DNA from: Mycolicibacterium gilvum
Lineage (GTDB): Bacteria; Actinomycetota; Actinomycetes; Mycobacteriales; Mycobacteriaceae
Direction of reading: 5' to 3'
DNA: 64,000 bases
NCBI RefSeq assembly: GCF_900454025.1
Contig: NZ_UGQM01000001.1
Location: 5,146,001-5,210,000, forward strand
The position numbers and the translations under genes were made by a program. Of this stretch, positions 56,708 through 64,000 are shown piece after piece (within the stretch, counting starts at the first letter, position 1; each line of letters begins with the position of its first letter). A model generated the notes under the pieces. The model did no database searches. It was not told the DNA's origin and saw nothing but the letters and a program-made list of their open reading frames with translations.

Positions 56708-56736
56708 AAACTAGAACCTGTTCTACCGAGAGTCAA
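56708..56736 (-). promoter_or_regulatory. Leaderless Rv3531c-like promoter with KstR-type operator
   Basis: The -35 TTGACT (56736-56731), a 17-nt spacer and the -10 TAGTTT (56713-56708) precede the GTG by six bases. The operator TAGAACCTGTTCTA (56712-56725) lies in the spacer and touches the -10. The arrangement is the same as that of fadD19. Confidence 0.82.
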
Positions 56737-56752
56737 TATATCGACCGTGCTG

Positions 56753-56781
56753 GTTCATATTTGGAACGGTGAGGCTATAGT
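56753..56781 (+). promoter_or_regulatory. Leaderless IclR promoter with short inverted repeat
   Basis: TATAGT (56776-56781) lies six bases before the ATG at 56788. GTTC and GAAC half-sites separated by seven bases (56753-56767) sit in the -35/spacer region, which is a plausible autoregulatory IclR box. The half-sites are short, so the operator call is tentative. Confidence 0.5.
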
Positions 56782-56787
56782 TCCGGC

Positions 56788-57696
56788 ATGAGCGTGCCGG
56801 TTCAACCCGGTCGGGCGTCGCCGCCCACCGACCGTGTGGTCCAGATCCTGGACTTCCTGGCATCCAGACCGACCGAGCGGTACGGAGTTTCGGATCTGGC
56901 CAGACGTGTCGGGCTGAGCAAACCGACCTGCCTGGGCATCGTCACCTCGCTGACCGAGGCGGGCTACCTCGTCCGCGATCCCGCCGACAAGACCTACCGA
57001 CTCGGTCCGTCGTTGATCACGCTCGGTCACCGGGCCCAGGAGTCGATGCGGGTCAGCCCCGCCGCGCGGGACCACCTGCGCCGGCTGTCGGCGCGGTACG
57101 GTGCCACCGCCGCGTTGTCGGCCGTGGTCGACGATCGGATCACGCTGCTGGACCTCGTCGCCCCGACGGGCGCCAGGCCCGGTGTCGAGGTGGGCCAGAG
57201 CTATCCGTTCGCGCCGCCGGTAGGCCTGATGTTCGTGCTGTGGGATGACGAGGCCGAACAGGACTGGCTCAGAAGGCAACCCACGATCCCACTACGCACC
57301 GACACCGAACGTCTGAAGAGGGTGGTCGCGTCGTGCCGCGCAGACGGATACCTCGTCGAGAGGCAGACCCCGGGCGGGCGGCGGCTCTATGCACTGATGG
57401 CCGGTATGCCCACCGAACTGCCCGACGAGTTGCGGGCCCTGCTGGGTGAACTGGTCTCCGACATCGGGGAGCGGGTGTATCTGCGGGAGGAGAGTTCCGG
57501 GCGCCGAAAGCACGACATCAGCGTGATCTCCGCCCCGGTGTTCGATCACTACCAGCGACAGGTCATGGTCACCTCGATGCACATCGGAAAAGCTCTGACG
57601 GACAACGAGATCAGTGAGCGCGCTCGCGCGGTCGTGGCGGCCGCCGACGCGGTGACCGCTCAACTCGGCGGCATGAGGCCGCGCGACCCGGCCTGA
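56788..57696 (+). CDS. IclR-family transcriptional regulator
   Basis: The 302-residue regulator has an N-terminal winged HTH (VSDLARRVGLSKPTCLGIVTSLTEAGYLV) and a C-terminal IclR effector domain. Its target may be itself, the convergent P450 or the adjacent Rv3531c-like operon. The gene ends 4 bp from the P450 stop. It marks the left edge of an accessory block between Rv3531c and hsaF. Confidence 0.88.
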   Translation: MSVPVQPGRASPPTDRVVQILDFLASRPTERYGVSDLARRVGLSKPTCLGIVTSLTEAGYLVRDPADKTYRLGPSLITLGHRAQESMRVSPAARDHLRRLSARYGATAALSAVVDDRITLLDLVAPTGARPGVEVGQSYPFAPPVGLMFVLWDDEAEQDWLRRQPTIPLRTDTERLKRVVASCRADGYLVERQTPGGRRLYALMAGMPTELPDELRALLGELVSDIGERVYLREESSGRRKHDISVISAPVFDHYQRQVMVTSMHIGKALTDNEISERARAVVAAADAVTAQLGGMRPRDPA

Positions 57697-57700
57697 ACCC

Positions 57701-59149
57701 TCAGCCTCCGGAGAGCCGCTGTAGGGAGATGGGCAGGCCGTCGGCGGGCGTGGGGCCCGTACCCCAGGTCATCAGCGGCCGGTATCCGGGCGCCACGCGC
57801 CAGCGAAAATGGCGCAGCAGTTGGTGCATCACCAGCTTGACGTTCATGTCGGCGAACTGCTGACCGATGCATTTGTGCACACCGCCCCCGAACGGGGCGA
57901 ACGCATAGCGGTGCACGGCCGCGACGTCGCCACCCCCGAGGAATCGACCCGGGTCGAACCGGTCCGGATCCGGCCACCAGTCGGCCAGGCGCATCGACGC
58001 GTAGACGTTGATCGCGACCTGGGTCTTGCGGGGGATGTAGTGCCCGCATACCTCGGTGTCGGTGACCGTCTGCCGGAACAGCGTGCCCGCCGGGGCATAC
58101 ATGCGCAGGATCTCCTTGAACGCGACATCCAGCAGCGGATAGGCGCCGTCCAGATCCGCCAGGCCCAGTCCGTCGCCGGCGTCGGCCTCGTCCCGTAACG
58201 CGTCCTGCCAGCGTAGATTTCGGCCGAGTTCGTATACCAGCATGGAGATCGCGATGGCGCTGGTGTCATGAGCGGCCATGAGCAGGAAGATCATGTGGTT
58301 CACGATGTCCGCGTCGCTGAAGCTGTCTCCGTCCTCACTGCGACTACGGCACATCATCGAGAACAGGTCGGCACCGGTTCCGGCTCGCCGCTCGGGGATC
58401 TGCGCGGCGAAGTACCGTTCCAGACGTTCCCGGGCGCGCAGGCCGCGCGCCCACGTCCCACCGGGGACGTCGGCGCGGATCATCGCCTGCCCGCCGCAGA
58501 CGGTGTCGTGGAAGTCCGACGAGAGGCGGTCGGCCTCCGCACCCAGGACAGCACCGACGAAGACCTCGGCCGCCTGGTCGAGAAGCAGCTTCTTCACGGC
58601 GGTATAGAACGGAAACCCCGCAGCTGTAGGCCAACTCGTGACCGTACGGGAGATACCGGGTCGCATCAGCGTCAGATACCCGTCCAGCGCGCTCCGGGTG
58701 AAGGCCTGCTGCATGATGCGGCGATGGTCGCGATGTTCCTCGAAGTCCAGCAGCATGATGCCGCGGTGGAAGAACGGACCGATCACCGGCGCCCATCCCC
58801 GCGTGCTGGAGAACGCCTTGTCCCTGTTGATCCACGCCGTCTCCAGCGCCTCGGGACCCATCAACTGCACGACGCGGAAGCCGATTCCGCCCGCCCAGGA
58901 GACCGGTCCGAAACGCTCATAACGTTCGCGGGCGAACTCCAGGGGCTCGACGAACGTGCTGAGGAGGTGCCCGAGCACGGGGAATCCGTAATTGCCCAGC
59001 ACCGGCTTCAACTCCGACCCCGCCGGTGGACGGCTCAACGGCCGCACCCGACTGGGATAGCGCGATGTCACCGAGGCCGCCGCGGACTGGAAACGCAATG
59101 TGGCCGACGCCGCCGGCAAGCCGGGCAACGACTGCGGCAAGGCACTCAT
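57701..59149 (-). CDS. Cytochrome P450 of unassigned family
   Basis: The 482-residue P450 has the I-helix LMAAHDTSAIA, ExxR in KEILRMYAP, and heme ligand Cys427 in FAPFGGGVHKCIGQQFA. The ATG at 59149 has GGAGC 6 nt upstream; the longer reading crosses the TetR operator and is rejected. The His in the I-helix (AHDT rather than AGxDT) is unlike CYP142. A divergent TetR gene lies upstream. The substrate is unknown. Confidence 0.87.
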   Translation of the reverse strand: MSALPQSLPGLPAASATLRFQSAAASVTSRYPSRVRPLSRPPAGSELKPVLGNYGFPVLGHLLSTFVEPLEFARERYERFGPVSWAGGIGFRVVQLMGPEALETAWINRDKAFSSTRGWAPVIGPFFHRGIMLLDFEEHRDHRRIMQQAFTRSALDGYLTLMRPGISRTVTSWPTAAGFPFYTAVKKLLLDQAAEVFVGAVLGAEADRLSSDFHDTVCGGQAMIRADVPGGTWARGLRARERLERYFAAQIPERRAGTGADLFSMMCRSRSEDGDSFSDADIVNHMIFLLMAAHDTSAIAISMLVYELGRNLRWQDALRDEADAGDGLGLADLDGAYPLLDVAFKEILRMYAPAGTLFRQTVTDTEVCGHYIPRKTQVAINVYASMRLADWWPDPDRFDPGRFLGGGDVAAVHRYAFAPFGGGVHKCIGQQFADMNVKLVMHQLLRHFRWRVAPGYRPLMTWGTGPTPADGLPISLQRLSGG

Positions 59150-59181
59150 GGCACAGCTCCTGATCCGGCGTTTCCGTACTT

Positions 59182-59201
59182 CTGGTACGAGAACGTGCCA
59201 G
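59182..59201. promoter_or_regulatory. Palindromic operator between P450 and TetR genes
   Basis: CTGGTAC and GTGCCAG (one mismatch) flank a 6-bp centre. It lies 33 bp from the P450 start and 57 bp from the TetR start in their divergent gap. The spacing is usual for TetR autoregulation. Confidence 0.65.
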
Positions 59202-59257
59202 ACTGATCCGATGATGTCAAGGCTCCTCGCCGCCTGCGCGAATGCGAGCATCGTCGG

Positions 59258-59914
59258 GTGACTGACGCACCGCGACGCACCTACGGCGGCCAGAGCGCTG
59301 ATGCACGCCGCCTGGCCCGGCGTGTGCGTCTGCTCGACGCAGCGATCGAGGTGATCGCCGACGACGCGTGGCGCACGGTCACCGTCGACCGCCTCTGCGC
59401 CGATGCCGGGCTGAACAAGAGGTACTTCTACGAGAGCTTCGCGACCCTCGACGACGTCGCCGCCGCCGCCGTCGACGACATCGCCGACGACGTCCGCACC
59501 GCGACGGTCAACGTGGCAGCCCATCGGGCCGACGAACCACTGGATCAACAGGCCCGGGCCGTCGTCGACGCGTTGGTGCGGGCGCTGGTCGAGGACCCCC
59601 GGCGCGGGCGCATCCTGCTCGGCGGTCTCGCGGGTTCGGTTGCGCTGCACGAGCACCGAGGCGCGGTGATGCGCGGGCTGACCGCCGTGCTGGTGTCGCA
59701 TGCCCGCAGCGTGCACGGCGTCGAGCTGGAGAAGGACCCCCTGGCCGAGGTCGCTCCGGCGTTCATCGTCGGCGGCACCGCCGACGCGATCCTCGCCTAC
59801 CTGGACGGTCGCGCAAGGATGTCTCTCGACAGCCTCGTCACCGCCCTGACCACGCTGTGGCTCATCACCGGAAACGGTGCCGCGGAGGTGGCACGCCACC
59901 GGCTCGACGGCTGA
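59258..59914 (+). CDS. TetR-family repressor divergent from the P450
   Basis: The 218-residue regulator has the HTH region VTVDRLCADAGLNKRYFYESF and a helical ligand domain. It probably controls the P450 from the palindrome at 59182. Its start is GTG 59258. The gene is followed by a strong hairpin. Confidence 0.86.
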   Translation: MTDAPRRTYGGQSADARRLARRVRLLDAAIEVIADDAWRTVTVDRLCADAGLNKRYFYESFATLDDVAAAAVDDIADDVRTATVNVAAHRADEPLDQQARAVVDALVRALVEDPRRGRILLGGLAGSVALHEHRGAVMRGLTAVLVSHARSVHGVELEKDPLAEVAPAFIVGGTADAILAYLDGRARMSLDSLVTALTTLWLITGNGAAEVARHRLDG

Positions 59915-59924
59915 CGAAGCAACA

Positions 59925-59961
59925 CGTGCCGTGCCTGCGCGGTCATCGCAGGCACGGCACG
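59925..59961. terminator. Bidirectional hairpin between TetR and hemophore genes
   Basis: Perfect 15-bp arms (59925-59939 and 59947-59961) flank a 7-nt loop in the gap of two convergent genes. The stem is GC rich. It can terminate both transcripts, even without T-runs. Confidence 0.8.
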
Positions 59962-59983
59962 CGGGTGCATCAGATGGCCGCTA

Positions 59984-60475
59984 TCAGGGGGTCGGCGCGG
60001 CCGGCGTCTCGGGCGTGACGCCCGGGGCCGTGGCCGGAGGGATCACCTCAGGGGCCTGCGGTGCTGCCGGAACCTCGGAAACGCCCAGGGTCGACACCGC
60101 CTGGGCGATCGGCGTCGGCTCCACCTTCAGTCCGCACAGGGTCTCCAGGGCACTGGCGGGCTGGTGAATCGCCTTCAACTGCTTCTCCACCTGCGGGTTC
60201 TGCTCGAAGTACGCCGCGTAGGCGGTCTGCGCCTCCGGTTGCGGCTGAACCGAGATCGCGGTGAGCGCCTCGTTGGTCTGAGGGTTGGCCGCCAGGTAGG
60301 CACCCTCGGAGGCGGCGACGGTGCTGACGGTTCCGGCGACGTTGCTCGCGGAACACTCGGGAGCCGGTTGAGCACCGGCCACCGGGGCGACGATCGCCGC
60401 GGTACCGAAAGCGAGCAGGCCGCCGGCGAACATTCCGAACAGGCCGCGGCGCACAGTGGTCACGGACGCGTTCAT
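59984..60475 (-). CDS. Secreted hemophore-family (MHB domain) heme-binding protein
   Basis: The 163-residue protein has a signal peptide (about residues 1-35, cleavage after AGA) and a small helical domain with two cysteines (PECSASN and LETLCGL) typical of mycobacterial hemophores. A proline/alanine-rich tail follows. Heme binding is inferred from family; the exact heme ligand is not identified. It is related in layout to Rv0203. Confidence 0.8.
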   Translation of the reverse strand: MNASVTTVRRGLFGMFAGGLLAFGTAAIVAPVAGAQPAPECSASNVAGTVSTVAASEGAYLAANPQTNEALTAISVQPQPEAQTAYAAYFEQNPQVEKQLKAIHQPASALETLCGLKVEPTPIAQAVSTLGVSEVPAAPQAPEVIPPATAPGVTPETPAAPTP

Positions 60476-60628
60476 CGAATCACTCCTTGAAGTCTGCGGT
60501 CAGACGGTCCGTGCAGGGCTAACCCGTCCGGCGCGTGACCAAACCCGTCGGCGACCCCACACCCGCCGTGGCGACCGGCATCATCACAGGTCAAAACTAG
60601 TGGCTGGGGCCCGCGAAAAATTGCTCCC

Positions 60629-62767
60629 TCACGCCGTCGCTGCCACAGCGAACGGCAGAACCTGCACCGCTCCGGCTGCGCGCACCACCCGCGCCGCCAT
60701 CGTGATCGTCCAGCCGCTGTCGGCCAGGTCGTCGACCAACAGCACGGGCCCTCCGACCTGAGCCATCAGCGCCGGGTCCGGGGCAGAGAACGCCCCGTGC
60801 AGAGCCGCCACCCGATACGCGGAATTCGACGCCGTCACCGGCCTCCGATCCGGCGCATACCGCAGCACTCCGAGATCGGTGAGCCGACCCAGCTCGGACA
60901 ATCTGCGCGCGAGCGACGAGATGAGCTGCGGATGGGTGTCGGAGTCGACGGCCATCACCGCGGACGGTCGGGTCTCCCAATCCCAGGAGGCAAGCACCTT
61001 GACCGCCGCCTGCACCACCTCCTCGGGCGCCTCGGCGTCCTCGGCGTCCAGAAGTCGGCGCAGTCGGGCGCCCCAGCCGAGGTCGGTGAGCCGACCGATG
61101 ACACGTCCCGGCGCCGGACCGTCGGTGATCTTTCCGCTGAGATCGATGCCCAGCTTCGCCAGCCCCGTCGGCCACTGCTTACGCGGAGCCAACACCACAC
61201 CGGGGCGCATCAGCCGTTGCCGGGAGTCCTCGGCGACCGCCGCATCGACCCCGGACTCGTAACGACTGCCGACGCAGTTGTCACACCGCCCGCACCGCTC
61301 CCCGTCGCGCAGACCGGGATCATCGAGCTGGCGCCGCAGAAACACCATTCGACACTCGGCGGTGCTCTGGTAGTCGAGCATCGCCTGCTGCTCGCGGCGG
61401 CGCGCCTCGTCGAGGGTCCGGTACCGCGGCTCGTCGTAGCTCCAGGGCTGACCCGTGCTGATCCACCCGCCTTTCACCCGGCGCACCGCACCGTCGACGT
61501 CGAGCACCTTGAGCACCATCTCCAGCCGGGAGCGCCCGAGATCCACCAGGGGTTCGAGTGCCGCAGTGGACTGTGCCCGATCGGACTCCAACGCGTCAAT
61601 CACGTTGCGCACCATGGCTTCCGAGGGGAACGCCACCGACGCGAAGTACCGCCACACATCCTGGTCCTCGTGGCCGGGCAACAGAACCACCTCGGCGCTG
61701 TCCGTCGAGCGGCCGGCGCGTCCGACCTGCTGGTAGTACGCGATCGGCGACGACGGCGCACCGAGGTGGACGACGAACCCCAGGTCGGGTTTGTCGAAAC
61801 CCATTCCCAGCGCAGACGTGGCGATCAGCGCCTTGACGCGGTTGGCGAGCAGATCGCCCTCCAGCTGTTCACGCTCGGCGGCTTCCGTCGCCCCCGTGTA
61901 GGACGCGACCTTGTGTCCGTGTTCGGCGAGCAGCGCTGCCACATCGTTGGCCTGGGCGACCGTCAGCGTGTAGACGATTCCCGACCCGGGCAACGAACCC
62001 AATTGCGAGACAAGCCATGCCGCACGCTGAGCCGGGTTGCCCGCCTTCACCACCGACAGCCGCAGCGACTCCCGGTCGAGCCCACCGCGCAACACCAGCG
62101 TGTCGTGCTCGCTTTCGGGTCCACCCACGCCGAGCTGCGCGGCGACGTCGGCGACCACCCGGTCGTTGGCCGTCGCGGTCGTCGCCAGCACCGGCACGTC
62201 GGCACCGAGGTCGGCGATCAGCGTGCGGATGCGCCGGTAATCGGGGCGGAAATCATGTCCCCAGTCGGATACGCAGTGCGCCTCGTCGACGACGACCAGA
62301 CCTGCGTCATCGGCGAGCGCCGGCAGCACCTCGTCACGAAAGTCGGGATTGTTCAACCGTTCCGGGCTCACCAGCAGCACGTCGAGCTCGCCGCGTCGCA
62401 CCCTGTCGTGAATGTCGGACCAGTCCGTCACGTTGCTGGAGTTGATGGTCGCGGCGTGCACTCCCGCCCGCTCGGCTGCGGCGACCTGGTTGCGCATCAG
62501 AGCCAGCAGCGGCGACACGATCACCGTCGGACCGTGGCCCGCGGCACGCAGGAGTTTCGCCGAGATGAAGTAGACCGCCGACTTGCCCCAACCGGTGCGC
62601 TGCACCACCAGCGCGCGGCGCCGGTGCACCACCAGCGCCTCGATCGCCGTCCACTGGTCGTCGCGCAGGACCGCGTCCGGACCCGCCAATTGTTCGAGGA
62701 TCGCCTGCGCGTCAGCTCTGGTCGCCGTCGCCTTCGCGACTGCAGGGGAATCGTTCATGAGGCCCAT
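60629..62767 (-). CDS. RecQ-family helicase fused to a phosphoribosyltransferase-like domain
   Basis: The 712-residue protein has RecA-like helicase domains (QRTGWGKSAVYF, VVVDEAHCVSDWGHDFRPDYR, TTATAND, ATSALGMGFDKP, QQVGRAGRS), a zinc-binding Cys4 near residue 480 (CRM..., CGRCDNC) and a RecQ C-terminal region. The last 100 residues hold VLLVDDLADSGWTITMAARV, the PRPP-binding motif of type I phosphoribosyltransferases. The start is ATG 62767 (AGG 6 nt upstream) or 62758. DNA repair is likely; the role of the PRTase-like domain is not known. Confidence 0.85.
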   Translation of the reverse strand: MGLMNDSPAVAKATATRADAQAILEQLAGPDAVLRDDQWTAIEALVVHRRRALVVQRTGWGKSAVYFISAKLLRAAGHGPTVIVSPLLALMRNQVAAAERAGVHAATINSSNVTDWSDIHDRVRRGELDVLLVSPERLNNPDFRDEVLPALADDAGLVVVDEAHCVSDWGHDFRPDYRRIRTLIADLGADVPVLATTATANDRVVADVAAQLGVGGPESEHDTLVLRGGLDRESLRLSVVKAGNPAQRAAWLVSQLGSLPGSGIVYTLTVAQANDVAALLAEHGHKVASYTGATEAAEREQLEGDLLANRVKALIATSALGMGFDKPDLGFVVHLGAPSSPIAYYQQVGRAGRSTDSAEVVLLPGHEDQDVWRYFASVAFPSEAMVRNVIDALESDRAQSTAALEPLVDLGRSRLEMVLKVLDVDGAVRRVKGGWISTGQPWSYDEPRYRTLDEARRREQQAMLDYQSTAECRMVFLRRQLDDPGLRDGERCGRCDNCVGSRYESGVDAAVAEDSRQRLMRPGVVLAPRKQWPTGLAKLGIDLSGKITDGPAPGRVIGRLTDLGWGARLRRLLDAEDAEAPEEVVQAAVKVLASWDWETRPSAVMAVDSDTHPQLISSLARRLSELGRLTDLGVLRYAPDRRPVTASNSAYRVAALHGAFSAPDPALMAQVGGPVLLVDDLADSGWTITMAARVVRAAGAVQVLPFAVAATA

Positions 62768-62800
62768 CGTGCCTGCTGGGTCTGACGGCGGCACGCGCCG

Positions 62801-63463
62801 TCAGTGGACGATGAGCCAGATCGCTGCGAAATGGCACGCCGCTGCTGCGACGGTGAACGCATGAAAGAACTCGTGGTGGCCGAAAGTCGCAGGCCACGGA
62901 TTCGGCCATTGCACGCCGTAGAGGATCGCACCCAGGTTGTAGAGCACACCGCCGGCGATCAGGAGCGCGACCACCGTGGCGCCCGCACCGTGAAGCAAAG
63001 CGTCGGCAAACCAGATCGCGACGTACCCCAGCATCAGATACAACGGGATGCCCACCCACCGCGGCGCCGACGGCCAGCACATCTTCAGGGCCACGCCGGC
63101 CAGCGCGCCCGCCCAGACCATCGTCAGCACCTCGGCGCCGACCCCGGGCGGAAGGGCGAGTACGGCCAACGGCGTGTAACTCGCCGCGATGAACAGGAAG
63201 ATCACCGAGTGGTCGAGTCGCATCATCCACTTCTCGGCCTGCGGTGATCCCCACTCGACGCGGTGGTAGGTGGCACTGACGGTGAACATCGCCACGACAC
63301 CGGCGACGTACACCGAGGCCGCCCACCCAGCGCGCTCCGACGGCGACATCCAGGCGCCCTGGACCAACGCGACACCCGCGAAGACGGCCACGACGGCCGA
63401 CACCAGATGTATCCACCCGCGCGCGCGGGGCCGCCGGGCGATGCCGTCGACAACCGGGTCCAA
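62801..63463 (-). CDS. Hemolysin III / PAQR family membrane protein
   Basis: The 220-residue protein has seven hydrophobic segments and the PAQR signature residues: SATYHR near residue 63, DHSVIFLFIAASYTP near 85 and FGHHEFFHAFTVAAAACHF near 195. The histidines and aspartate are the presumed metal site. The TTG start at 63463 is weakly supported; no ATG or GTG lies in frame upstream. It shows no link with the neighbours. Confidence 0.83.
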   Translation of the reverse strand: MDPVVDGIARRPRARGWIHLVSAVVAVFAGVALVQGAWMSPSERAGWAASVYVAGVVAMFTVSATYHRVEWGSPQAEKWMMRLDHSVIFLFIAASYTPLAVLALPPGVGAEVLTMVWAGALAGVALKMCWPSAPRWVGIPLYLMLGYVAIWFADALLHGAGATVVALLIAGGVLYNLGAILYGVQWPNPWPATFGHHEFFHAFTVAAAACHFAAIWLIVH

Positions 63464-63577
63464 GGGGATGGGCCCAGTCAGTGCATCGCCGTTGATCAGG
63501 ACATCTCCGATGTGTGGGCGAGCCGCGGGTCGTCACCGCGAAACCGGGGCGTGTCGCACCGGCGCAGGCGAATGGTA

Positions 63578-63599
63578 GCGCCCGGCGATGTGCCGGCGC
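63578..63599 (-). terminator. Hairpin after hsaF
   Basis: GCGC-CGGC arms with a one-base bulge flank a 5-nt loop just after the hsaF stop. It separates the hsa genes from the hemolysin-III gene. Confidence 0.45.
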
Positions 63600-63601
63600 G
63601 A

Positions 63602-64000
63602 TCAGGCGCGCGTCGCCTCGGCTTCCTGTTCGCGCTTGATCTCCAGCGCGATGTCGATCAGCTGGTCCTCCTGGCCGCCGATCAGCTTGCGCTGACCCGC
63701 GCGGTGCAGAAGCTGGTGCGCAGGCACACCGTAGCGCTCCGACTGACGGATCGCGTGCTTGAGGAAGCTGGAGTACACACCCGAGTAACCCATGATCAGC
63801 GCGTTGCGGTCCAGCAGGCATTCGGCCGGCATCGCAGGGGCGACGACCTCCTCGGCCGCATCGGCGATGTCGAAGAAGTCGATGCCCGTCTTGACGCCGA
63901 TCTTGTCGAACACGCCGATGAGCGCCTCGACCGGCGCGTTGCCGGCGCCCGCGCCGAACCGGCGGCACGAGCCGTCGATCTGCTTGGCGCCCGCGCGCAC
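63602..64000 (-). CDS. hsaF: 4-hydroxy-2-oxovalerate aldolase HsaF, C-terminal part
   Basis: The fragment (132 residues) is cut by the right edge; the N-terminal TIM barrel is outside. It carries the family stretch [12 protein letters not shown] and the C-terminal communication domain ([27 protein letters not shown]) that contacts the acylating dehydrogenase HsaG. HsaF cleaves 4-hydroxy-2-oxo acids of cholesterol ring degradation. Position corresponds to Rv3534c. Confidence 0.92.

Overview
The window is GC-rich actinobacterial DNA that reads as a rapidly growing Mycobacterium (Mycolicibacterium type). The reasons are a complete mce4 locus, KstR-type operators, a hemophore-family secreted protein, many GTG starts, and gene order matching the M. 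tuberculosis Rv3489-Rv3536c cholesterol region. All assignments come from reading the sequence; no database was searched.

1-14.5 kb is mixed accessory content. A tRNA-Thr(TGT) is flanked by two divergently transcribed paralogous HNH endonucleases. They are followed by a divergent GH13 glycosidase/trehalose-synthase-like protein, a secreted DUF4185 protein, a VanX-like dipeptidase, a five-gene molybdenum hydroxylase operon (xdhC-coxL-coxG-coxM-coxS), an SDR with a KstR-type site, and an enoyl-CoA hydratase. 14.5-18.1 kb holds an Rv3489-like small protein, otsA, an SDR and an epimerase-like reductase that appears to start at ATT.

18.1-28.5 kb (minus strand) is the mce4 steroid importer: yrbE4AB, mce4A-F and two Mce-associated proteins, mostly overlapping by a few bases. 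Its promoter carries a KstR-type site between the -35 and -10 boxes. 28.7-38.2 kb holds side-chain and ring-degradation genes: hsd4A, fdxD, fadE26/fadE27, fadD17, a second FadD, a KstD-like dehydrogenase and a KshA oxygenase. 38.2-49.9 kb holds ilvX-like, a nitronate-monooxygenase-like gene, fadD19, echA19, cyp142, the Rv3519-Rv3520c pair, and the DUF35/ltp4/ltp3 set. 50-51.9 kb is an inserted MFS-TetR operon with its own palindrome. 52-56.7 kb returns to the cholesterol regulon (second kshA, Rv3527-like, sulfotransferase-like, SDR, DUF1214).

56.8-63.5 kb is accessory: a leaderless IclR gene, a P450/TetR divergent pair, a hemophore, a RecQ-phosphoribosyltransferase fusion and a hemolysin-III protein. 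It separates Rv3531c from the HsaF aldolase, whose C-terminal part begins at the right edge.

Working model: Mce4 imports sterol. CYP142, FadD19/FadD17, FadE26-27, EchA19, Hsd4A and the Ltp/DUF35 set remove the side chain. KstD and KshA open the rings, and HsaF processes the A/B-ring fragment. KstR-type operators at eight places connect most of these units.
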